Positions 7,128 to 13,965 of a stretch of 44,362 nucleotides of DNA are shown piece after piece. The translations under genes were made by a program, and so were the position numbers. Below the pieces are notes generated by a model. That model saw only the letters and a list, made by a program, of their open reading frames with translations. It made no database searches and was not told where the DNA came from. Position 1 is the stretch's first letter; every line of letters starts with the position of its first letter. The stretch lies in contig CAIZLM010000258.1 of assembly GCA_903933805.1 (NCBI GenBank), positions 1 through 44,362 of the forward strand, written 5' to 3'. Origin of the DNA: an uncultured Bacteroidota bacterium. Lineage in GTDB: Bacteria; Bacteroidota; Bacteroidia; Chitinophagales; Saprospiraceae.

Positions 7128-9665
7128 ATGAGCAAAAATTCCTACCTGTTTTCCGCCTTGGTGTCGCTGGTACTGTTCTCCAGCCAACACGTTTCGGCCC
7201 AAACCACGCCAACCAAAACCGATTCTGCCAAAATAGTGGTGAAAACCGCGCCAGCCGCTGCCGACAGCACCGGAAAAGAAAAGAAAAAAGGCCCCAAGCT
7301 GTTCTCGGATATCATCACCGCCAAAGCAAGTTCCATGTACGGCCTGGTAACCGTACACCGCGTGGAAGAAAAATACTACCTCGAAATCCCGGATTCTATC
7401 TTTGGACGCGACATCATGGCCATAACGCGTGTTGCCAAATCGCCCACGGGCGCTGGTTACGGCGGGGAGGAAGCCAACGAACAGGTCATTCGCTTCGAAC
7501 GCGGCCCAGCCGATAAAGTCTTCATCCGAGCCATTGACTATCGAAATGTGAGCACAGACTCTCTCCAACCCATCTACAAGGCCGTCCGAAATTCCAATGT
7601 GGACCCCATCGCTGCCGCTTTTGACATCAAGTCTATCCGAAAAGACACTTCCATTTTGATAGAGGTGACCGATTTTTTTAAAGAATCAAATCAGGTATTC
7701 TCTCTGCCGCCATTGATGAAACAATCGTACAAAATCAATGAGCTGCAAAAAGACCGGAGTTACATCACCAGTATCCGATCTTACCCCATTAATGTGGAAA
7801 TTCGCAGCGTTAAAACCTTCAGCGTTTCTCCGCCTTCTCTGAAACCTTCCGGTGGTGGCGATCCCTTCGAGCCCGTTAACCTGCCCGGTGGCATCGCCGC
7901 AGGCGCCGTCACCTTCGAACTCAATACGTCCCTGATTCTGTTGCCAAAAACACCCATGCGCAAGCGACTATTTGACCAAAGAGTGGGCTATTTTGCAACT
8001 GGATACACTGTCTTTGACGATAATTCTCAAAAAGCTGCCGATGAAACCATCGCCGTTCGCTGGCGCTTGGAAGCACGAAACGCCGCAGACGCCGCCCGTC
8101 AGCAAAAAGGCGAGAAAATTGAGCCAGCCAAACCCATCGTTTACTACATCGACCCCGCAACCCCCCAGAAATGGCGCGCCTTTTTGAAAAAAGGCATCGA
8201 AGATTGGCAGCCCGCTTTCGAACAAGCTGGCTGGAAAAATGCCATCCAAGCACGTGATTGGCCGGAAAACGATACCACCATGAGCCTGGAAGACGCTCGG
8301 TTTTCTGTCATCCGCTACTTCGCCTCCGAAACCCAAAATGCTTACGGCCCCAATGTGAGCGACCCGCGATCCGGAGAAATTATTGAAAGCCACATCGGTT
8401 GGTTTCACAATGTGATGCGACTGCTCAAAATGTGGTACACCATTCAAACTGGCGCCACAGACCCAAGATCGCATAAAAAAGAACTGGACGACAACCTCAT
8501 GGGTAGCCTGGTTCAATTTGTAGCAGCCCATGAAGTGGGGCACACCCTCGGCCTAAGACACAATTTCGGGGCAAGCAGCGCTACACCCGTAGCAAAACTC
8601 CGCGATAAAAAATTCCTAGAACAAAATGGCCACACGTCCTCCATCATGGACTACGCCCGCTTCAACTACGTAGCTCAACCAGAAGATGGTATCACCGACC
8701 TTTTCCCACGGGTAGGCGATTACGACCGCTGGGCCATCGAATGGGGATACAAGGCTATTTACAACACAAAAAGTGCCGAAGAAGACAAAAAAGTGCTCAA
8801 CAGGCTGTACCTCGACAAAGCGGCCGGCAATAACCGCCTGCACTTCCTGACGGAAAGCAGCCCATACGACCCTCGCGCACAAAGCGAAGACCTCGGAGAC
8901 AATGCCATGACGGCTTCTGACTACGGCATCAAAAACCTCCAGAGAATCCTGCCAAACATCGCGGCATGGAGCAAAGAGGAGGCTGAAGACTACGAAGAAG
9001 TGGCAGAAATATACAACAACGTGGTCGGACAATACCGCCGTTATATGGGCCATGTCACCAAATGGGTCGGTGGTGTATTTGAAACTCCCAAGAGCTCAGA
9101 CCAAGTCGGCGTGGTGTATGAGACGGCGCCAACAGCCATGCAACGCGATGCCGTCGCCTTTCTCAACAACCAGCTCTTCCAAACACCGCTGTGGCTCCTA
9201 AACCCCTCAATCCTGAAACTTATCAAGCCCGAAAACGGGGTGGTGGCGATCAACCGAATTCAAGAAAATTCCTTGAACAGCCTGTTCTCTTCAGACCGAC
9301 TACAACGCATGATCGAAAACGAAGCAGCAGACCCCAACACCTACTCCGTAGCAAACCTGTTCGACGACCTGCGGTCCGGGATCTGGTCAGAAATGAAGGG
9401 CGATGAACCAATCAGCGTACACCGTAGAAACCTTCAAAAAATATTTTTGGAAAAAATGATCGCGCTGTACAAACCAAGCACGCCATCAACAGCTGCTTCC
9501 TTCGACCTCAAAAAGTCTGACATTACATCGGTTGCCAGGGCTACGCTGCTGAAATTACAAGCGGAAATTGGCCAGGCCGCAGCCACGACCAATGATACCA
9601 TGAGCCGCTATCACCTCCAAGATTGCCTCAGCAGGATAGAATCAACTTTTGACAAAGGAAAATAA
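7128..9665 (+). CDS. Secreted zinc-dependent metalloprotease (metzincin-like, DUF5117/DUF4953 type)
   Basis: An 845-residue exported protease. The N-terminus is a signal peptide (YLFSALVSLVLFSSQHVSAQ). The extended zinc motif HEVGHTLGLRHN lies at residues 468-479 and a Met-turn-like SSIMDYARFNY about 35 residues later, as in metzincins. The upstream half (YGLVTVHRVEEKYYLEIPDSIFGRD onward, given here in outline) matches the DUF5117 segment of the large Bacteroidota zinc-dependent metalloprotease family. Length and domain order are typical. No T9SS sorting domain is visible at the C-terminus (ESTFDKGK), so it is probably periplasmic or outer-membrane associated. It stands alone; a terminator and minimal MITE E4 follow. 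Confidence 0.92.
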   Translation: MSKNSYLFSALVSLVLFSSQHVSAQTTPTKTDSAKIVVKTAPAAADSTGKEKKKGPKLFSDIITAKASSMYGLVTVHRVEEKYYLEIPDSIFGRDIMAITRVAKSPTGAGYGGEEANEQVIRFERGPADKVFIRAIDYRNVSTDSLQPIYKAVRNSNVDPIAAAFDIKSIRKDTSILIEVTDFFKESNQVFSLPPLMKQSYKINELQKDRSYITSIRSYPINVEIRSVKTFSVSPPSLKPSGGGDPFEPVNLPGGIAAGAVTFELNTSLILLPKTPMRKRLFDQRVGYFATGYTVFDDNSQKAADETIAVRWRLEARNAADAARQQKGEKIEPAKPIVYYIDPATPQKWRAFLKKGIEDWQPAFEQAGWKNAIQARDWPENDTTMSLEDARFSVIRYFASETQNAYGPNVSDPRSGEIIESHIGWFHNVMRLLKMWYTIQTGATDPRSHKKELDDNLMGSLVQFVAAHEVGHTLGLRHNFGASSATPVAKLRDKKFLEQNGHTSSIMDYARFNYVAQPEDGITDLFPRVGDYDRWAIEWGYKAIYNTKSAEEDKKVLNRLYLDKAAGNNRLHFLTESSPYDPRAQSEDLGDNAMTASDYGIKNLQRILPNIAAWSKEEAEDYEEVAEIYNNVVGQYRRYMGHVTKWVGGVFETPKSSDQVGVVYETAPTAMQRDAVAFLNNQLFQTPLWLLNPSILKLIKPENGVVAINRIQENSLNSLFSSDRLQRMIENEAADPNTYSVANLFDDLRSGIWSEMKGDEPISVHRRNLQKIFLEKMIALYKPSTPSTAASFDLKKSDITSVARATLLKLQAEIGQAAATTNDTMSRYHLQDCLSRIESTFDKGK

Positions 9666-9704
9666 CCGCGTCAGAACACTCAAACACAGTATGCTAAAAA
9701 CGGC

Positions 9705-9736
9705 GTAACTGGTTGGGTGGCACGCTAACCAGTTAC
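9705..9736. mobile_element. MITE E4, minimal 32-bp form, 8-bp duplication AAAACGGC
   Basis: Only the two terminal arms remain (GTAACTGGTT ... TAACCAGTTAC). The direct repeat AAAACGGC flanks it exactly (9697-9704 and 9737-9744). The right copy of the duplication is also the base of the terminator stem, so the insertion hit the foot of the metalloprotease terminator. Orientation is ambiguous because both inner arms look like the left end. Confidence 0.9.
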
Positions 9737-9778
9737 AAAACGGCAACCAATTCACAGTGGAGTTGGTTGCCGTTTTTC
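9737..9778 (+). terminator. Intrinsic terminator of the metalloprotease gene
   Basis: Perfect 14-bp arms AAAACGGCAACCAA (9737-9750) and TTGGTTGCCGTTTT (9763-9776) with a 12-nt loop; the stem ends in T's on the plus strand and A's begin it, so it could act in both directions between this gene and trxB. The following ~175 bp up to the trxB stop shows nothing I recognise. Confidence 0.85.
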
Positions 9779-9954
9779 GTACACATTGGTTCAATGTCGG
9801 ATGGCAACTGTCGAATGCATCATTTACAGACGCAGAAAGTGGTGATGTCCTGTTTAAATACCACCATCGCAGATAGTTCGTGACAAATACCCGCCCAAGG
9901 CACTGGTCGGATACCCATACCCTAAGATAAAAAGCGACCCAACCGTGCATCAAT

Positions 9955-10884
9955 TTAATACCCTTGCTCCACAAGGTATCGCTCAGCATCGAGCGCAGCC
10001 ATACAGCCGGTTCCAGCAGCCGTAACGGCCTGACGATATATTTTATCCTGTGCATCGCCACAAGCAAACACGCCCGGTATGTTGGTAAACGTGCGACCGG
10101 GTTGGGCAATGATATAACCGCTGTCGTCCAATTTGAGCCAATCCTTAAAAATACCGGTATTGGGCTGGTGACCAATTGCAACAAAAAAACCGGTTATTTC
10201 CAATGTACTCACCTCCTGCGTTACATTGTTTCGAATGCGAACGCCCGTAACACCGTCTTCCCCCAACACTTCCTCCGGTGACGTATTCCAATGGACGATC
10301 AAATTGGGGGTATTGAGCACGCGTTCCTGCATAATTTTTGAGGCGCGCATTTCTGATCTGCGCACCAATAGGTGTACCTCTGAACAAATTTTTGCCAAAT
10401 AGGTGCTTTCTTCGGCTGCGGTGTCACCGCCACCCACAATGGCTACTTTTTGCTTTCGGAAGAAAAAACCGTCGCAAACAGCACAAGCGGAAACGCCCTT
10501 GTTCTCCAACTCATGCTCACCGGGGATACCAAGCCACTTGGCACTGGCTCCGGTGGCAATGATGACCGTTGACGCCTCTATCTCTTGGCCACTTTCAGCC
10601 CAGAGCTTGTGCTTGGGGCCTGTGAAATCCACTTTCACGATCATCTCATTCCGAATGACCGTTTCAAAGCGTTCGGCTTGTTTGCGAAAATCTTCCATCA
10701 TCTCCGGGCCATTTCGACCTTCCGGATAACCTGGATAGTTTTCTACTTCATTGGTGATGATCAACTGGCCTCCCGGTTGAGGACCAGTATAAAGCACCGG
10801 GTTCAACCCGGCGCGGGCAGCATAAATAGCAGCGGCATAGCCAGCCGGGCCGGAGCCCACGATGAGACACTTGACTTTTTCCAT
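9955..10884 (-). CDS. trxB: Thioredoxin-disulfide reductase
   Basis: Cytoplasmic FAD/NADPH enzyme that reduces thioredoxin. The N-terminal FAD-binding motif is GSGPAGYAAAIYAARAG (residues 10-26), the redox pair CAVC is at 134-137, and the NADPH-binding GGGDTAAEE motif follows about 20 residues later. The C-terminal FAD segment FACGDAQDKIYRQA is also present. I start it at the ATG 10882-10884 (309 residues, the usual length); an in-frame upstream Met would add 18 Cys-rich residues unlike the family. A -7 box lies 8 bp upstream of this ATG. It is not in an operon with the nucleotidyltransferase gene, which lies upstream beyond MITE E5. Confidence 0.96.
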   Translation of the reverse strand: MEKVKCLIVGSGPAGYAAAIYAARAGLNPVLYTGPQPGGQLIITNEVENYPGYPEGRNGPEMMEDFRKQAERFETVIRNEMIVKVDFTGPKHKLWAESGQEIEASTVIIATGASAKWLGIPGEHELENKGVSACAVCDGFFFRKQKVAIVGGGDTAAEESTYLAKICSEVHLLVRRSEMRASKIMQERVLNTPNLIVHWNTSPEEVLGEDGVTGVRIRNNVTQEVSTLEITGFFVAIGHQPNTGIFKDWLKLDDSGYIIAQPGRTFTNIPGVFACGDAQDKIYRQAVTAAGTGCMAALDAERYLVEQGY

Positions 10885-10892
10885 AGTAATTA

Positions 10893-10900
10893 CAAAGGTA
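10893..10900 (-). promoter_or_regulatory. Bacteroidota-type -7 box upstream of trxB
   Basis: TACCTTTG on the minus strand, matching TAnnTTTG, 8 bp before the trxB ATG, which would make the mRNA nearly leaderless. No TTG box at the standard 19-21 bp spacing was seen, so this is tentative. Confidence 0.45.
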
Positions 10901-10960
10901 ACACAGTGTTGGCAGGAGCAGGTTCCAAAGAACAACAATTTGACAACAATTTGACCAAAC

Positions 10961-11040
10961 GTAACTGGTTAGCGTGGTCGCGTCTGAGACAAAAAAGTGG
11001 CCTTTCTTTCGTCCAGACAGCGTGTAGCCTAACCAGTTAC
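10961..11040 (+). mobile_element. MITE E5, short form, no target duplication
   Basis: An 80-bp short copy with perfect 12-bp termini GTAACTGGTTAG and CTAACCAGTTAC (right inner part gtgtagcct). Flanks GACCAAAC and TTTCACTC do not match, so it may be a recombinant of two copies or an old insertion. It lies 6 bp past the stop of the nucleotidyltransferase gene. Confidence 0.9.
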
Positions 11041-11046
11041 TTTCAC

Positions 11047-12051
11047 TCAGTCAAAATCAATCTCGGTGTTGTCCCCGATGTTAAGGCTCAGGTTCATCCC
11101 ACGAATACTGGCGTCGCTGCCAATGACCGAATGTTTCAACACCACCTCTTCTAAGGCGGCAAAATTACCAACAATACTGTCTTGTATGATCGAACGCTGA
11201 ATACTGGCATTGTCACCAATCGTAACGTGTGGACCAATAATGCTGTTGCTGATTTGGCAATTGTCGCCCACTGCCACAGGATGAATAAAGATGGTATTGT
11301 CAAAATCCGGCAAAATTGGCGGGGTGGTAAATTTCCGATCGCGCTGATCCAGCAACACAGCGTTGGTTTCCAACAATACTTCTTTGCGGCCGCAGTCAAA
11401 CCAGTTGTTTACGGTAAGCGCCTGAAAATACACGCCTTGTTCCGTCATGTATTGCAAAGCATCCGTCAACTGAAATTCACCAACGGTGCGCATATCATGC
11501 AGTATGAGGTAATCAATCGCACGCAACAGTGCCGGCACTTCTTTTACCTTATACAGGCCTACCAGGGCCATATTTGATTTTGGAATACGGGGTTTCTCAA
11601 CCATGCGCAGCACCCTGCCATCCTCTCCAAATTCTGCGACGCCAAAATCTCGTGGATCTGCGACTTTTTTTACGCCCAGACACGAGTGCGGACAATCCAG
11701 CATCTGACGAAGGTCCATTTCGAAAATGGTGTCTCCAAATGCAATAAAAATTTCGTCTTCGTCTTCAATGGTCTCTCGCGCCGTAGCAATGGCATGTGCC
11801 GAACCCTCGCGGTGTTCCTGGTACACAAACTCAACCTTCAAATCGGGGTAGGTTTCTTCGATGAAATGACGAATTTTTTCCCCCAAATAGCCCAGCACAA
11901 ACACAAAATCATTCAATCCTGCCTCCCTGAGCTTGTCCACAATGAAACAAATAATGGGTTTGCCGGCCACCGGCATCAGTGGCTTGGGTTGGGTGTACGT
12001 ATGTGGGCGGAGGCGCATGCCCGCCCCTGCAACGGGGATGATGACTTTCAT
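11047..12051 (-). CDS. Sugar-1-phosphate nucleotidyltransferase with left-handed beta-helix tail
   Basis: Cytoplasmic enzyme of the NTP-transferase family that activates a sugar 1-phosphate as an NDP-sugar, related to RmlA/GlmU-type proteins. The N-terminal signature VIPVAGAGMRLRPHTYTQPK, with KPLMPVAGKP just after, is at residues 3-30. The C-terminal ~90 residues show hexapeptide-like repeats (IFIHPVAVGDNCQISNSIIG, then VTIGDNASIQRS), indicating a left-handed beta-helix. The start is the ATG at 12049-12051 (334 residues). The in-frame extension to 12153 is not coding: it is translated from MITE E6. Substrate cannot be told from sequence. It is a lone gene with a MITE on each side. Confidence 0.92.
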   Translation of the reverse strand: MKVIIPVAGAGMRLRPHTYTQPKPLMPVAGKPIICFIVDKLREAGLNDFVFVLGYLGEKIRHFIEETYPDLKVEFVYQEHREGSAHAIATARETIEDEDEIFIAFGDTIFEMDLRQMLDCPHSCLGVKKVADPRDFGVAEFGEDGRVLRMVEKPRIPKSNMALVGLYKVKEVPALLRAIDYLILHDMRTVGEFQLTDALQYMTEQGVYFQALTVNNWFDCGRKEVLLETNAVLLDQRDRKFTTPPILPDFDNTIFIHPVAVGDNCQISNSIIGPHVTIGDNASIQRSIIQDSIVGNFAALEEVVLKHSVIGSDASIRGMNLSLNIGDNTEIDFD

Positions 12052-12088
12052 GGTGTTTTCGAAACGCGAATGGGTTGAAACAAAAAAC

Positions 12089-12165
12089 GCAACTGGTTGG
12101 GTGGTCGAGCCTGAGACAAAAAATGGGCCTTTTTTGGCCAGACAGCGTGCCACCTAACCAGTTAC
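12089..12165 (+). mobile_element. MITE E6, short form, 7/8 duplication CAAAAAAC/TAAAAAAC
   Basis: A 77-bp short copy from GCAACTGGTT to CCAGTTAC. Flanks are CAAAAAAC (12081-12088) and TAAAAAAC (12166-12173). It lies 37 bp upstream of the nucleotidyltransferase ATG and just downstream of a possible -7 box, so it would be transcribed in the 5' leader. Confidence 0.9.
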
Positions 12166-12172
12166 TAAAAAA

Positions 12173-12180
12173 CAAAGGTA
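12173..12180 (-). promoter_or_regulatory. Possible -7 box for the nucleotidyltransferase gene
   Basis: TACCTTTG on the minus strand, upstream of MITE E6. If used, transcription would start close to the left edge of the leader containing the element. No correctly spaced TTG box is visible, so confidence is low. Confidence 0.4.
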
Positions 12181-12257
12181 GTGGGAATGGAGGGAGGAAT
12201 ATTGAATAAGGCGCTCAAAAAGGATGATTGGTGTGCAGGCATTTCACCTTTCCACCC

Positions 12258-12295
12258 AAAAAACAGAAGCCACCCCGAAAACGGAGCGGCTTCTG
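12258..12295 (-). terminator. Intrinsic terminator of the esterase-like gene
   Basis: Arms CAGAAGCC (12264-12271) and GGCTTCTG (12288-12295) with an inner CCG-AAAA-CGG. On the minus strand the stem is followed by TTTTTT. It ends transcription from the T9SS esterase-like gene at 12366. The 12052-12365 gap holds this terminator plus MITEs E6 and E7. Confidence 0.85.
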
Positions 12296-12297
12296 AC

Positions 12298-12361
12298 GGT
12301 CGCGTCTGAGACAAAAAAGCGGGCCTTTTTGGGCCCGACAGCGTGCCTCCCAACCAGTTAC
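12298..12361 (+). mobile_element. MITE E7, short form, left end lost
   Basis: Short form in plus orientation starting at ggtcgcgtctgagac directly after the terminator stem, without the outer GTAACTGGTTAG, and ending CCCAACCAGTTAC. It ends 4 bp before the stop codon of the esterase-like gene. Confidence 0.87.
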
Positions 12362-12365
12362 TAAA

Positions 12366-13883
12366 TTAGTTCAAAATTATTTTTTGCGTGACAACGCCTT
12401 CTTTAAACGTTACACGGGCAAAATAAACACCCGCAGCAAGGTTGTTGCGTTTCACCTCAAACTGGTTGGCGTTTACGTGCAGGTATGTTGCACAACGACG
12501 ACCGGCAAGGTCAACAATTTCAATGTTTTGCATCTCAAAACGGTCTGCCGTTCTGAGCGTAAAGTCACCGGCAGTCGGGTTTGGAACAGCGGTCATACCC
12601 ACTTCACCAGTACTGAGCTCTTTGGTGTTCACCAATTGGCAGTCACTCGTCAGTCCCAACACGGCACAGGCACGTGGCGCAAAGTAACGCATGATGGTGT
12701 CCATGTACGCTGTGTGTGTGGCAGCCAAGGTTTCGCAGTTCGGGCTGGTACTCAAGTTGTATGGGTTAGCGCTGGAAGAGAACGCCCAAGGACTGGAGTC
12801 GTTGCCCAAGAAAGGATAGAAACCTTCAATGTTTCCATTGAGTGATCTGGCTTTCGTGGAAAGAGCATCCGTCAAATTGGCATTAACCATGACGTTTTGA
12901 TTGCCATAGTCGTTGATAATCTGCTGAAAAGAGCAGCTACCAGACACTTCTACTACAGGAAGATTGACGGGTGGTGGCACCAATACGATACCGTTGCCGC
13001 AAGGGGCATAAGGATCGGTTGGATTGTGAAAAGAGATGATGGGGGTTTCACCCGCCTCAACCCAACTGGTATCACCCAATGCACCGCCAAGATTTACAGC
13101 AAGGGCAAAATCGGAGCTGTATCCAACGTGATTGGGGTAGCAAAGGGTATCGCCGGCTGGGTAAGGAAGCCCGGGAACACCCGGATTTACACCATAAGAA
13201 GTACCATTGATGTTGCCACTCAAAAACTCTAAGACCATTGGTCCCAGTGGCGTCACAAATTTAGGAATGTACGTATCGGTGATGGTGTCCAATGTAGCGG
13301 AAGCCGTGGAAATGTAACCGCCCGTACCAATACCCCAAAGGGTGATTTTACTTGGGTCAATTTTATAGCTGTTGCCGTTGGCTGCATCTTTTTTAAAGTA
13401 CCGAATACAAGCACGTGAATCCTGCACACCGCGGTAAGCGGCATTGATGAGGGTGTAAACACGCTCGGTTTGGGTACTGGCGATGGGGTTCCAACCAAGA
13501 CGGTAGTCGGCAACTGCGGCTACATAACCCATTTTGGCAAGACGGGTTGCAATGGCAACATCGTCAGCGTCTTTCCTTGTCCCAGTACAACCGCCATTGA
13601 CTTGCGGTGGAAGGAAGTTGCCGGTGTGCAAAATAATCACCAAAGGACGTGCGGTTTCAACATCACCTTCCGGCGAATACAAATCAAAACGCAGTGTCTC
13701 AGGAATAGCCTGACCATAACCATTCGGTGGCGCAGCCAAATACAGTACGGTCGCGTTTATTGCGTACGCAATATCTGGACTCACACTGACATTGGAGAAC
13801 ACCTCGTCGAAATACCGACGCTGTGCTGAGAGCGACGCCGTTACAGCGACGGTCAACAATAAGAGTAATTTTAAATGCTTCAT
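12366..13883 (-). CDS. T9SS-exported alpha/beta-hydrolase (esterase-like) lacking the nucleophile Ser
   Basis: A 505-residue exported protein. It has a signal peptide (MKHLKLLLLLTVAVTASLSAQ), an alpha/beta-hydrolase region, and a ~75-residue T9SS type A sorting domain at the C-terminus (NPTAGDFTLRT ... GVYFARVTFKEG, ending in KIILN), so it should be secreted across the outer membrane and anchored or released. In the hydrolase region the oxyanion segment reads HTGNF (86-90) instead of HGGGF, and the nucleophile elbow reads GIGTGG (184-189), with Gly in place of Ser. The later HNPTDPYAPC segment looks like the Asp loop. Catalysis by the usual triad is therefore doubtful. The ATG at 13881-13883 is the start; upstream in-frame codons do not fit a signal peptide. 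The TonB-receptor gene lies 82 bp upstream on the same strand, so the two may be co-transcribed. Confidence 0.85.
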   Translation of the reverse strand: MKHLKLLLLLTVAVTASLSAQRRYFDEVFSNVSVSPDIAYAINATVLYLAAPPNGYGQAIPETLRFDLYSPEGDVETARPLVIILHTGNFLPPQVNGGCTGTRKDADDVAIATRLAKMGYVAAVADYRLGWNPIASTQTERVYTLINAAYRGVQDSRACIRYFKKDAANGNSYKIDPSKITLWGIGTGGYISTASATLDTITDTYIPKFVTPLGPMVLEFLSGNINGTSYGVNPGVPGLPYPAGDTLCYPNHVGYSSDFALAVNLGGALGDTSWVEAGETPIISFHNPTDPYAPCGNGIVLVPPPVNLPVVEVSGSCSFQQIINDYGNQNVMVNANLTDALSTKARSLNGNIEGFYPFLGNDSSPWAFSSSANPYNLSTSPNCETLAATHTAYMDTIMRYFAPRACAVLGLTSDCQLVNTKELSTGEVGMTAVPNPTAGDFTLRTADRFEMQNIEIVDLAGRRCATYLHVNANQFEVKRNNLAAGVYFARVTFKEGVVTQKIILN

Positions 13884-13965
13884 AATGAAAGTGATTGGTT
13901 TATAATATTCGAAGAAAATCAACGCCAAAGTGACTTGCTTTCGCCTCAACTTCTGCGTCAAAAGA

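Noticed and set aside
9642-10184. Long minus-strand open frame overlapping the trxB 3' end and the upstream intergenic region.
   Set aside because: It overlaps the trxB coding region in another frame, has no family features and crosses a terminator and a MITE.
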